In this document: in pieces, positions 23,327 through 35,420 of the stretch
Position numbering within the stretch: the first letter of the stretch is position 1
Layout: each line of letters begins with the position of its first letter
Source: Angiostrongylus vasorum
Taxonomy: Eukaryota > Nematoda > Chromadorea > Rhabditida > Metastrongylidae
DNA: 64,000 nt
Direction of reading: 5' to 3'
Assembly (NCBI GenBank): GCA_018806985.1
Contig: JADANN010000465.1
Span: 1,178,001-1,242,000, forward strand
Made by a program: the position numbers and the translations under genes
The notes under the pieces: generated by a model
What the model was told of the DNA's origin: nothing
The model's input: the letters and a program-made list of their open reading frames with translations, nothing else
Databases searched by the model: none

Positions 23327-26300
23327 TTTATCGACCATCACCAGTATCACCTGTAGTCCCATTGATCGTCGAATGACTCAAGTGGGCGCCAGTAAATTTT
23401 GTACTTTTCCCCGTCGCCTTCAAGGGTAAGCCAGTGGGTTCTGCTTGCTCTAGCGATTCATTGAGCATCATACCTTTCTTCTAGGCTTTTCGTGAAGAAC
23501 TCTGACCATCGGGTCGGTGGTCTTCCTGCAGTACGTTTAACATTTAGATGAATCCAGTCACTGACGGCTCTTTTTCCATCGGTTGTTCTTCATACGCATT
23601 ACGTGTCCGGCCCACCTTATTTTCAACTGTTTGCCGTACAGAACGACATCTTTGATTTTGGATCGTTGACGCAGTTAGGAGCTTCGGATCCCTTCTCTTA
23701 GTTGTGTGAAATGGGATACTCCTACCATCGCCCTTTCGACTGCGCGTTCAATAACACTGAGTGATCTTTCATCCTGCTCACGCAGCGACCAGGCTTCTGA
23801 CACGTACGTTAGGGCAGGAAGCACCGTTGAGTCGAAAAGATGGGCACGGAATCGGGTGTTCTTTTTTCCTCTTCACTACATCCTCGATGCTCTTGAAAGC
23901 TCCCCAAGCCGCTCGTTTCCTTCTGCTCAGCTCTGGAGCTAAGTGGTTCGTCGTATTGATTTCCCAACCTAGATAGACATAACTGGAGAATTCGGACATA
24001 TTAGTTCCGATGAGCATGAATGGGGCATACGAAACCAATCCGTTCTTCATGAACATCGTTTATGTGAGATTTAGTCGAAGACCAATCTTTTCACAGACTT
24101 CATCAAAGTCAGCAAGCAAACGTTCCGCTTGGCCAATGTTTGGTGTTATAGGGAAGATGTCATCAGCAAAGCGAAGATGATGTAACTGCCGACCATCGAT
24201 TTTCACTCCCATGTTGTCCCATTCCAATGTTCGCATGACGTTCTGGAGGGTGGCGGTGAATAATTTTGGCGAGATGGTATCGCCTTGCCCAACTCCGCTT
24301 TTGACGTCAAGGTTAATTCAGTTGTAGAATGGTGATATCTTGGTTGTGGTTGTTTTGTACAGCTCACGATGAATCTCTATATACTGAGTAGGGACTCCCT
24401 TGACTATCAAGGGCTTCCATGACTGCTTCTATCTCAATTGAGTCAAAGGCCTTCTTTAAATCGATGAAAGTGGGACAGAGCGGTCTTTTGTACGCTCGCG
24501 ATACTTCAATGAGTCTTGTTGTCGTGTGGATGTGGTCCATCGTATTATATCGTTTTCGAAACCCTGCTTGCTCACATGGCTATCCTTTGTCCAGTGTTCT
24601 GTCAATCCTATTTAGGATGACTCGAGTGAAAAGTTAGTAGACGACAGACAGCAGGCAGATTGGGCGATAGTTGCCGATATCGTGTAGGTCACCCTTCTTG
24701 AACAATAACGCGGTCTTGCTGGTCTTCCACTGAGCATGGACCTTGCATTCATTGGACCTTGCATTCATACAGGCAACGTGTGAAGAGCCGAGCCAGTGTG
24801 TTTACGAGGGCTGGCGGAAGGTTCTTGAGGTGTTCTGATCTTATCCTGTCCGGACCTGGAGCTGTTCGATTTTTCTCAGACGAAATGGCATGTGGGATTT
24901 CGGAAGGGAGAACCGGTGGTACAACATATCCATCCTCCTTTATTTCATATGACGGAATGTGGATGTGGCTATCGAAGAGATCTGAGTAGCATTCGTGAAT
25001 GATTTTCTCCATTGCATTTCTGGATGCTGTAACTCTTCCGTCTGGGTGTCGAAATGCAGTCATCTTGGTCTTGTAATTGGGGAAACTTCAGTGGGCTTAG
25101 CGAATGCTTTTTCCAGCCTCTGCAGCTTCGACCATTACTGCTGCTCTTCTCTCTTTAAGATCTTCTTTTATCGCCTGTCTGCATTGTTTTGCAAGTTCGG
25201 ACGTCAGTACGCGGTTGCCTGCGGGTCGTGCGATTCCACGCTGGCGTAGCAGCTCGAGTGTTCCTGGAGACAGACGTCTCTTGGTGACTTTAGAACTCTC
25301 AGCTTTCATAGCGCTAACGGGAGCATGTTGAATGAGCCGATCGTGTTCTTCGTCGATGTTATCGACAACGGCGTCTTCCCAACAGCCGACTAATGAATTG
25401 AATAAGTCCCAGTTTACTGTGGTTCTGGGACTTCGGTTTTTGAATTCAGCGCCTTTTTTCTCCTTTCCGCGAGAAATAGAATCTTGCGCGAAGGAGACGC
25501 TGGTCTGATCCCATGTAGAGTTTTGGGACAGAAGCGACATCGGTTAGGCGAAACCTTCTATTTACTATGATGTGGTCTATTTCGTTATGGTACTCTCCAT
25601 TGGGAGACTCCCAGGTTCAGTGTTGAGGGAGGGGCTTCTGGAATTGCGAGTTACCATGGATGGTCTTGGTCGCTATGATAAACTCAGATAGCCGCTCATC
25701 CTGTTTGTTCCATTCTAATCCATAGGTCCCAATGTGGCGTTCTTCAGACGTTCTTCTTGGTTCAGTCTTGGCATTGAAATCCCCAATGATGGCCTAGAAG
25801 AATGCATGGTCTTCTCTGTAGAACTTCTCCAAGTACATATAGAACGCTTCGACTTTTTCTTCGTCATAGTTTGATGTCGGTGCGTAAACGGCGAAGATTT
25901 TCAAACCCGACATTGATCCACGTCTTTTTTAATCGTAAACGTCCGATTCGGGTTGTAGGCTGTTGGAATGAATCGATGTTTATGGAAAAACTCGTGTTGA
26001 CGAGAACGCCGACGCCGCCGACTCTTCTAATGTCGCATGTTCCGAGGAACAGTTCTTCTCCGGTGTCATAGACGGCGTTGAATGGGTGGCGTCGTCTCGT
26101 CTCCGCCAGGCCGACGACGTCGTACCTTATCCTTTTTGCTTGCATGAGCAAATCTTCTATCGAGGACTTGGATGAAAGTGTACGTGCATTGTAGGTACAG
26201 ATCGTCACCATAGTTCTTTGTAATCCAGACAGCTTCCACTGGCCCTGAGATTTTAGCAGCCTCTCCGTATTCGTCCTACCCAACGCTGCGAGATTGGGGA

Positions 26301-26710
26301 CTCTTTTGGGGGTCAGGGGAATGAGGCCCGTTTTTTTCTGTGTTTAGCACTTTGATACCCACGTATAGCTTGCTGGGCTCTGAGCTTGGGGGGGGGGCTG
26401 GGTATACTCACGGGTAGTTTGCCAGGCTCTCCCAGAGTGGACATGGAGCTTATTTGTTGGAGGCGACCCCTAACCGCCTCCCATATACTTCCATGTCACT
26501 TGATTGCAGGCTTTTGGCCGAATTGACTTGTAGAATACAATCTGCATGAACTAGAACGCACCCACACACTCGTGCTGGATCCTCCTGCGTCTCAAGGAAG
26601 CAAAGGTCGCTTCTGGTCCGCGATTAACCCCCCTATGCGCCACTTGGGGACGCGCCACGTAGCCTCGCCGCTAACCGGCTATCGGGATCTCTCGTATGAG
26701 GGAGATACGT
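23327..26710 (-). mobile_element. RTE-clade non-LTR retrotransposon, copy 1 (decayed)
   Basis: Minus-strand LINE. An AP-endonuclease domain (25864-26283: [25 protein letters not shown]) is followed by a linker, then reverse transcriptase (SSEKNRTAPGPDRIRSEHLK at 24749-25063; catalytic LRFADDI near 24160) and a C-terminal region. Several frameshifts and stops break the single ORF, but the FADD box is intact. The 5' end matches the other two copies (CCACGTATCTCCCTCATACG, compare GCCACGGATCTCCCTCATA). The 3' end (TACAGGTGATAC type) directly abuts the head of a SINE at 23042-23326. The protein resembles RTE families of hookworms. Confidence 0.92.
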
Positions 26711-26714
26711 GGGT

Positions 26715-27658
26715 GCGTTATTATACAGAACTTTATTTCACTGTAGTCTTAACGCTACGTCATTTATATGAAATATTTTTTTGTTTTTATTTTACTTCAC
26801 TTTACATGGGTAGAGGTCACATATTGTGCGAATCATAATTCATTCTTTCTTTCATTCGAATCGATTTCATGCATTCTCAGAGGCCTTCGAATTTCCGTAC
26901 GGGTTTGGCTGCGCTTGAAGATTGGTCTTATTCACAAATGTCTTTAAACTCCTTTCGAGTAAACTAGTAGATTTTCCCTGCAAACCTGGTCGTACTATGG
27001 CTTCCCCAAGCTTTCTCGACAGGAAGCTGCCCGACTGTTTGGATCGGAATATGCTTTTTTCAGAGATATCTGGCCTCAGTTTGCAGATCTCGTAGGAATG
27101 GAAGGTCTTTATGAGCCTGGATTCTAGCAAACAATGGCTTTGGGCGTTTTTCAGGGCATGTCCACCACTGTATTACCCGCATCCCTAACACACACATCGC
27201 TATGAATATCTCTGGAATATTGTTACTACGCTATGAGAAGACTAATTATGTTTGATATGCAATCCCAAATCCAACGTCTACGTGAACGATTGTGCCACAA
27301 CTACAGACAAGATTAAACCAGAAACGTTTTAAATTCGCTTTAGAGAGATTAGAGTAGAAGCCATAAAAATATACCGTACCTCTGCTGATGTGGTAATCTT
27401 AAGGCATCAAAACGGTTTCGATTTTTGCGGTATATTTTTGGTCTATTGGACACAGTGGGCTTGAACGGTAGGTGTGAAGTGCTTCCAGCGTTTTTCAAAC
27501 GGCGTTCAAAAAGCCTTATGGCATCGTAGACGTTGACAGTTTCTTAACAATCGTTTAGGATATTAAAGTTTCGGACAAAGGCGAATTGACCTTTTGCAAT
27601 TTTACTCCACAATAGAATGCCGTAGAATATAAAATGAAACCTTGAGTGATGGTTTTGC
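26715..27658. other. Unassigned intergenic DNA
   Basis: No coding or repeat signal beyond an 87-residue frame at 26867-27130 without recognisable features. Confidence 0.3.
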
Positions 27659-27669
27659 TTGAAAGGATT

Positions 27670-27954
27670 TAAAAAAAGTATAAAGCTCTCGGCGTTGATC
27701 AAACCCCTGAGCGATGCGCCTTGCTTTCGACTTCATTAGCTATCGTTGGAGGTGACTGAATGCATATTTGGCCTTCACAATGACCCGCGGTGGCCTACCG
27801 ATGTATCGAGCCAGTGCTGCTATCCTCCCAGACAAGTCTGGTACCAATTTGCCGACCCCCGGAGGGATGGAGGGCTTGGTGAGCCATGGGCGTAGGGATC
27901 GATTCCACGTGTGCGCCGCAGTGGCGCCTCCACCCAGTGCGCCACATGCGCCCT
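27670..27954 (-). mobile_element. SINE-A, complete copy
   Basis: Minus strand, with a perfect 11-bp duplication TTGAAAGGATT at 27659-27669 and 27955-27965. Head GGGCGCATGTGGCGCACTGG, core CTCCGGGGGTCGGCAAATTG, tail TTTATAC-like. Confidence 0.88.
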
Positions 27955-28244
27955 TTGAAAGGATTAGTGTTTGTATTCACCTTACCAGTTCTCTGGCTTT
28001 TTAAACTTTTCGAAAATATGCTTCTCCTCGGCTAATAGAACTTGTGCACCACTAGTGACTCACGAGTTTATACTTACACCTCATAGCTATGGCGAACGAA
28101 GAGATCCGATTGGAGATCTGCATGAAGTCTGAAAGGCATTTCGTCTACTATTGATACCTGAAAGCGAGTTGTTTTTGAGCTTATTTGTTGGTTTAGAAGA
28201 AGCACCCAAGATTTGTCGCTATAGAAGTCTAGCGACTTTGTCCA

Positions 28245-28470
28245 TCACCTATATCATCTGTCCTTCTGTTGATTGTTGAGTGACTCGAGTAGGCGCCAGT
28301 AAATTCCCTGTTTCTCCTTGTCACGCGCAAGATTATCCCAGTGGCTGTTGTTAGCTTTAGGGAATCACTGAGCATCATATCTTTCTCCCAAGGATTTCGT
28401 GAATAACTCTGACTATTGGGTCTCTTTCAGACATCGTGACTGGAGCACAATATTTTCGACGTTTCAGCGT
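28245..28470 (-). mobile_element. RTE 3'-end fragment
   Basis: A minus-strand, 5'-truncated remnant matching the C-terminal/3' end of copies 1-3 (reverse complement of the WATL...KW.IYWR..E region, then the TGATATAGGTGATGG tail). Confidence 0.75.
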
Positions 28471-28630
28471 GCACAATGGCTCCATTGATTTCCTGTCTTT
28501 GACGTCAAATTTGTTGTCGTTCAACTTAAATAGTCCAGTTTTTGAAAGAGGTTAACAAAAGTTTTATTGAAGGGAAAAAGATATTTCGTACCAAGACTCC
28601 TGTTGGTGAATTTTTTTTACTAGAGCTTTC

Positions 28631-28879
28631 TTATGCTAAGAAAGCGTCAAAACCAGACCTACTTAATGAAATGGTTTTGCTTTCCAGCTGTAGAACACAT
28701 TTTCTATTAAAACCTGCTTCAAAATTTATTACTTGTATAACGCATTCTGGATTTCTTTTCTTGAAGAGCTCTCTTTCACTATATCCATTTTGGTCAAATG
28801 AGAATCGTTCGGTATAGACGATATCATTCGGGATGTTCTTCCTTGGTTTACCACGTGGCGTAGATACTTTGGCATTCAA
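28631..28879 (-). other. Unassigned open frame
   Basis: An 82-residue frame with protein-like composition (KPRKNIPNDIVYTERFSFDQ, EAGFNRKCVLQLESK). No family recognised; no splice partners seen. It lies between an RTE fragment and a SINE, so it may be mobile-element debris. Confidence 0.15.
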
Positions 28880-29134
28880 TTTGCACCGAATCTATGAAGC
28901 GATAGAACTCTCAGTGGTTGTGATCGGTACAGTGAAGGACTTTGTAGGAGAAAAGTTTTAAAAATATCAAGTAAACCACAAAATCTCTCTAAAAAGTGTT
29001 CGGATTACAGGCCTTGAATTCACATCGGAAATAGTAGAGAAGTTATTCTGCTCTACACGAACTCTCCTTGGCAAGTTGACGTGAAGAAAGTTGTTAACCT
29101 GTATTTTTCATCTCTAATGGCTAAAGTTTCGGTG

Positions 29135-29412
29135 ACTTCTTGCGCTTTAGAGCTTCGTCGGTGCCAAGCAATGCACGTGTAGTCATGGTTCAATCCCGCG
29201 CTTGGGACCCATCCTTCATCCCTCTTCGGTAAACACACGAGGCTTGTCTGGGAAGATAATAGCACTGAAATGATACATTGATAAGCCAATGGAAGTCATT
29301 GTAAAGACCAGATATGCCTTCCAATCACCTCCAACGATGCTCGAGGAAGTGGAATGCATGGCGCATCTTCCAAGGATTGATCAATGCTGAATGCTTTATC
29401 TTTTTCTTTATT
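29135..29412 (+). mobile_element. SINE with another tRNA-like head
   Basis: B-box-like GGTTCAATCCC and a cognate 3' head end (GCGCTTGGGACCC) precede the shared body (ACTTG/GCTTGTCTGGGAAGATA, GGCGCATCTTCCAAGGATTG, GCTTTATC). Confidence 0.68.
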
Positions 29413-29432
29413 TATGAGTACGAGAACGACAG

Positions 29433-29507
29433 GAAAACGGCTTGGAAGAAGTTAAAGTCATGGAAACGTTAGCTATTGAGAGTCGAAATGCATGTGAACA
29501 ATTACGT
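29433..29507 (+). CDS. Possible plus-strand coiled-coil exon
   Basis: CGACAG acceptor, 25 codons ENGLEEVKVMETLAIESRNA.., donor GTTAGG. It lies just downstream of a SINE tail. No linked exon is certain. Confidence 0.15.
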
Positions 29508-29509
29508 GT

Positions 29510-30089
29510 TAGGTCATGAAGAACAGTTAATTAGAACAATAGGAGAAAGCTTGCTGATGAGCAAATTTAAAGAAGTGCTCATTATCTTTGATGCTGAAAA
29601 AAGTAGTTGATTAATCTTATTACATGAATAGGCTTAAATTTCTATACCTATAAGATTGATATCACACTTTCCATATGGACCTTTAGAGCACGTGGGGACC
29701 CTCGGGGTGAATATATTCATAAGCAACTTGTCAAGCTTGCCAGACCAAATGAATACTCTGTTGGGGCTGATACAAAACTATTTGCCATGCATTACGTAGT
29801 GATTTTATTTTAGGTTTCTGGACCAATTCTATTTCAAGACGTAATCTGCTTGGACACTTGTGCCGGTTTCATCCATGCACGGATGTGAGGACATTTCAGC
29901 TGCATCATCGCCATTTCCCAGATCCTGAACTAGTCACAGGATTCTCTACAACAAGCAAAATAACCTGTAAAACTCGCCACCTTCCTTCAACAATATTACT
30001 TGCGACGCAGCAAAGCCTTGTCTAATGCAATTAAGCCCGTTTACCTATTGTAAGGACTTGCAAACACTTTATTATGATTATCCGAGATT
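29510..30089. other. Unassigned intergenic DNA
   Basis: Nothing recognised between the SINE region and RTE copy 2. Confidence 0.35.
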
Positions 30090-33000
30090 GCCACGGATCT
30101 CCCTCATATGAGTGATCTCGAGCTGGTTAGTCGCGAGGCTACGTGGCGCGTCCCCAGGTGGCGGACAGGAGGTTAATAGCGGACCAAAAGCGACCTTTGC
30201 TTCCCTGAGACGTAGGTGGATCCAGGGATGGACTCCCTGTTTCTGCTGCGCCGATTTGGCACATACCTTCTATATTTGCTAGGTGTATTCATGTATGCGT
30301 GTGTGGGTGCGTTCTCGCTTGTGCGGATTGTATTCTACGAGTCAATTCGGCCGAAAGCCTGCAATCAAGTGAGAAGGAAGTATATGGGAAGCGGTTAGGA
30401 GTCGCCTCCAACAAATATGTTCCATGTCCACTCTGGCAGCGCCTGGCAAGCTACCCGCGAGTATACCCAGACTCCACGTTCAGAGCCCAATAAGCTATAC
30501 GTGGGTATCAAAATGCTAAACACACCAACTTCGCAGTGTTGGGAAGGACGAGTACGGAGAGGTTGCTAAAATCTCAGGGCCAATGGAAGCTGCCTGGATC
30601 ACGAAGAACTATGGCGACGATCTATACCTACAATGCACGTACACTTGCATCCGAGTCCTCGATAGAAGACTTGCTCATGCAAGCAAGAAGGATAAGGTAC
30701 AACGTCATCGGCCTGGCCTAGACGAGAAGGCGCCTCCCATTCAGCGCCGTCTATGACACCAGAGAAGAACTGTTCCTCGGAACATGCAACAGTAGAGGAG
30801 TCGGCGGCGTCGGCGTTCTCGTCAACACGAGTTTGTCAATGAACATTACTCACTCGAACAACTAACGACCTGAGTCGGATGTTTACGATCAAAAAAGATG
30901 TGGATCAATACCGGCTTTGAAAATCTTCGTCGTTTACGCGCCGACATCAAACTATGACGAAGAAGAAGTCGAAGCGTTCTATATGGACTTGGAGAAGTTC
31001 TACAGAGAAGACCATACAGTCTTCAAGACCATCATTGGCGATTTCAATGCCAAAATTGGACCAAGGAGAAAGTCTGAAGAACGTCACATTGGGGCCCATG
31101 GACTAGAATAGAACGAGGAGGGTGCACGGCTACCATCCATGGTAACTCGCAATTCCAGAAGCCCCACCCTCAACGCTAGACGTGGGAGCCTCTCAGTGGA
31201 GAGTACCATAACGAAATAGACCAAATCATAGTAAACCGAAGGTTTTGCCCAACTAATGTCGCCGTTGTCCCAAAATTCTACACGAGACCAGACTACCGTC
31301 TTCGTGCGATATTCCATTTCTCAGGAAAAGGAGAAAAAAGCCGCTGAATTTAAAAAAACGAAGCCATAAAACCACCTTAAAAAGGGACTTATTCAATTCA
31401 CTAGTCGGCTGTTGGGAATATGTCGTTGTCGATATCATCGACGAGGGATACGATCCGCTCATTCAACATTTTCACGTTAGCGTTATGAAAGCTGAGAGTT
31501 AGAAAGTCACCAAGAGGCGTCTGTCTCCAGAAACACTCGAGCTACTACGCCAGCGTGGAATCGCAAGAGCTGCAGGCAACCGCGAACTAACGTCCGAACT
31601 TGGAAAACAATGCAGACAGGCGATAAAAGAAGATCTTAAAGAGAGAAGAGCAGCAGTATTGGTCGAAGCTGCAGAGGCTGAGGAAAGCATTCGCAAAGCC
31701 CCACCGAAGCTTCGCAAATTACAAGACTATAATGATTGCACTCCGATGCCCAGACGGAACAGTTACAGCGTCCAGAAAGGCAATGGAGAAAACCATTCAC
31801 GAATACTACTCAGATTTCTTCGATAGTCACATCCACCTTCCGTCACATGAAATAAAGGAGGATGGATATGTTGTACCACCGGTTCTCCCTTCCGAAATCC
31901 CACATGCCATTTCGTCTGAGAAAAATCGAACAGCTCCAGGTCCGGACAGGATAAGATCAGAACACCTCAAGAACCTTCCACCAGTCCTCGTAAACACACT
32001 GGCTTGGCTCTTCACATGTTACCTGTCTGGAACGCAAGGTCCCTGGTCAGCGGGAGATGAGCAAGACCGTGTTATTGTTCAAGAAGGGTGACCTACACGA
32101 TATCGGCAACTGTCGCCCGATCTGCCTGCTCTCTGCCGTCTTCAAACTTTTCACTCGAGTCATCCTAAACAGGATTGACAGAACGCTGGACGATGGACAG
32201 CCATGTGAGCAAGCAGGGTGTCTAAAAGCATTCAGTACGATGGACCACATCCACACGACAACAAGACTCATTGAAGTATCGCCAGAGTACAAAAGACCGC
32301 TCTGTCTCACTTCCATCGATGTACAGAAGGCCTTTGATTCAATTGAGATAGAAGCAGTCATGGAAGCCCTTGATAGTCAAGGAGTCCCTACTCAGTACAT
32401 AAAGATTCATCGTGAGCTGTACAAAAATTTCACAACCAAGATGGCGTAGTGGTTGGAGGCGCCACTGCGACACACACGTGGAACCGATCCTCGTGCCCAT
32501 GGATTTAACCATTCTACAACGATATTAACATCGACGTCAAAAAGAGGGGGTTAGGCAAGGCGATACGATCTCGCCAAAATTATTCACCGCCACCCTCCAG
32601 AACGTCATGCGAACACTGGAATGGGATAATATGGGAGTGAAAATCGATGGTCGGCAGTTACATCATCTTCGCTTTGATGATGACATCGTCCTTATAGCAC
32701 CGAACATTTGCCATGCGGAACGTATGCTTGTATGATGAGCGTCTTAGCTCCAGAGCTGAGCAGAAGGAAACGAGCGGCTTGGGGAGCTTTCAAGAGCATC
32801 GAGGATGTAGTGAAGAGAACAAAGAGCACCCGACTCTGTCCCCACCTTTTAGGCTAAACGGTACTTCCTGCCCTAACGCATGCGTCAGAAACCTGGTCGC
32901 TGCGTAAGCAGGATAAAAGATCACTCGGCGTTATCGAACGCGCAGTCGAAAGGACGATGCTGGGAGTGTGCCGTTTCACACAAGTAAGGGATGGGATCCG

Positions 33001-33355
33001 AAGCTCCGACCTGCGTCAACGATCAAAAATCAAAGATGCCGTTCTGTACGCCAAACAGTCGAAGATAAGGTGGACCGGACACGTAGTGCGTATGAATGAC
33101 AACCGATGGACAAGCGCTGTTATTGACTGGATTCCTCGGGATGTTAAGCGCACTGCAGGAAAAACCACCGACTCGATGGTCAGAGTACTTCACGAAAAGA
33201 CTAGAAGAAAGATATGATGCTCAACGAGTGCCTAGAGCAAGCAGAACCCACTGGGCTACTCTTGCACGCGACAGGGAAAAATGGAAGATTTACTGGCGCC
33301 TGCTCGAATCACTCGGTGATCAAGGGGGCTACAGGTGATGCAAGTGATCCGATAT
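30090..33355 (+). mobile_element. RTE-clade non-LTR retrotransposon, copy 2 (decayed)
   Basis: Begins GCCACGGATCTCCCTCATAT. Endonuclease 30536-31120 ([40 protein letters not shown]), RT 31732-32700 (NRTAPGPDRIRSEHLKNLP, AFDSIEIEAVMEALDSQGVP). The palm box reads RFDDDIVLIA, so the Ala of FADD has become Asp. About 200 bp downstream of the palm is deleted near 32730. A 67-bp tRNA-like SINE head interrupts RT at 32441-32507. The C-terminus IRWTGHVVRMNDNRW...WKIYWRLLE is present. Not functional. Confidence 0.92.
32441..32507 (+). mobile_element. SINE-A head alone inside RTE copy 2
   Basis: About 67 bp (GGCGTAGTGGTTGGAGGCGC ... GAACCGATCCTCGTGCCC) splits AAGAT from ACCATTCTACAAC, which are continuous in RTE copy 3 near 55420. 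Only the tRNA-like half is present; core and tail are missing. Confidence 0.75.
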
Positions 33356-33824
33356 TGAAGCCAAACCATCTCATCGGCATTCAAACAACGAATGAGAGGT
33401 GGAAAGGAAAAATCTTTTCGACACAGCTATACAAGAACTGATTCGTCTTCAGAAATGAAGAATTAGATTGGTCATAAAATGAATAGAATGGTTTCTAAGG
33501 CCCTTGCGATACATGAAGATGAATAGGCATAAAAACATGATTTTTGAAGGGAAAAAAATACTGGGAATTCACTATACGTTCTAAGTATAATCATGTCATG
33601 TGCCTCAACCGACAACAACTGAAAAAAGTCGATACGAACACAAACCTCCGTTACGGGATCTCCTCATTACGGCGATATCTCTGCAGCATTGCCGAAAGTG
33701 GGTATGATGACGGTTGAAAAAAATTCCTATAAATATCATGTCTTCTACATCAACTCAGTAGATGGACATCAGTTACTAAGTACACTTAAAGAACATAAAA
33801 AATGACGCGTGGGTAGAGACCCGC

Positions 33825-34005
33825 CTTGGAGTAGAGCTGCACTGACTTGATACATTGATATGCCAGTGTGAATCATAGAATAGGCCAGATATGCATTTAG
33901 TCACTTCTGACGATGCTTATTGAATTCGAATGCATAGCACATCCCTCAGGAAATGGTCAGCTCCAGAGAGCTCTATCCTTTTATCCTATACAAAAGAACA
34001 GTTTC
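33825..34005 (+). mobile_element. SINE body fragment
   Basis: Contains GGCCAGATATGCATTTAGTC, TGCATAGCACATCCCTCAGG and the tail CTCTATCCTTTTATCC; head absent. Confidence 0.6.
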
Positions 34006-34719
34006 TAAAATATTTCCTTCAGAGTAGAAGGTTGAGAAAAAATTTGATGAGTATGTACTTGAAGAAATGAGATAAAGGAAATCAGATTATCATGTTATTG
34101 ATTCTGCGCTAGTTTTGGTCAAAAACGATTCCTGTTTTGATTGGGAAATTGAGATCGTCGAATATAATCCACTGTTGAAGACGAATTCTTTATTTTTGAG
34201 TAAAGATGATGGACAGTAGCATGAAGTCATTTTTTAACAAAGCAAGGTTGTGGTGACTTTTTTGTAGCCGGCAAAATGGATTCATCCAAGGGAACTACTT
34301 TTTGAATTCTATAGAAGCCATTATAACAAAAGGTTTGCACGAGAAAACCTGCGAAATGCACCACGAAATACTACGTCCGAACCTTGCAGTTGTCAACATA
34401 GCTTTGATAAGGGTCGAAGAAATAATGGCTGCACTTTGCATTCCGGCTCAAGAAGCACTCAGCCGTGATGAGGCGATTAACTAACTATTGGTAGAAAATA
34501 AGTTATGCTAATAATAGTACGATGACTTTGACGAGAAAACTAACAGTCGTAAAAGTTCCTTACATTCCATTTTTCTATTAAAATCTCTTTAATGAAACAG
34601 GTGTTAAAAATTTCCAGTAGTGAATTTTAGGCTTCGAGTGGTTAGTGACGTTCTATGGTGATAATCCTCACCCGTTCAACCTCACTCGTTGTTATCTTCA
34701 ATACCCGGGTGATGTACAA

Positions 34720-34890
34720 AACAAAATCTTTATAACCATAATGCTGCTGAGATAACTGCAAAACTCCGGACCGCTGGTGTCTGCGGTGGACACCAAACAC
34801 GTTACTACCTTTTCCGGAGTCTAACGTCTTGACCACCACACCATGCGAGTCCCTCGTTTCTCCTGTCTCTCAGCCGTGTTATTGACTTAC
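34720..34890 (-). mobile_element. Element C, partial copy
   Basis: ATAATGCTGCTGAGATAACT, CTCCGGACCGCTGGTGTCTG and CACACCATGCGAGTCC are recognisable. Confidence 0.6.
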
Positions 34891-35346
34891 AGGCGCTTTC
34901 TTAATCTTAATCTTTATGTTCTCAGAAAATTATAAGCGAATTTATTGCTTGTCATGAGTGTCGCTCGAATATAAACTTAAAACTGAACAATTTTTTTTAT
35001 TGAACCAGTATGAAATGAGCGGCATGCATGGCAAGTAGCAATGACCACAGCACAAAGCCCTAAATAGGAGCAGAAACTTCAACAAGACATCAATCAATAA
35101 ATCTATGAACATCTACCGGTTGTGGTTCACAAAAAAGCAGCACACAATATAAAATTTCGAGTTACTCTGTCCGTACATTGTAAATGATAACGAACGACGA
35201 GTAAAGTAATTGATTGATTGAACATTAATGAGCATTAATTGAACAAATTTGGTGTTCAGCGCGACTAATAGAGTGTAGCAAATGCATGCACTACTCTGTT
35301 TACTACTTAGGCAAAAATGATGACTATTAGCTTTCATCAAAACCGA

Positions 35347-35420
35347 TCAGATTTCCTTCATCTCCAGTTTCCCAAGTTTGTCTTGGAATGTGCTCATCGC
35401 ACAATTCGTCTCGTCTTGCT
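35347..35420 (-). CDS. Myosin terminal exon and stop
   Basis: Phase-matching last exon (TTTCAG acceptor) encoding [20 protein letters not shown] and a TGA at 35347-35349. It fits the phase-1 end of the 38723 exon across a 3.3-kb intron that holds repeats. Confidence 0.6.
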
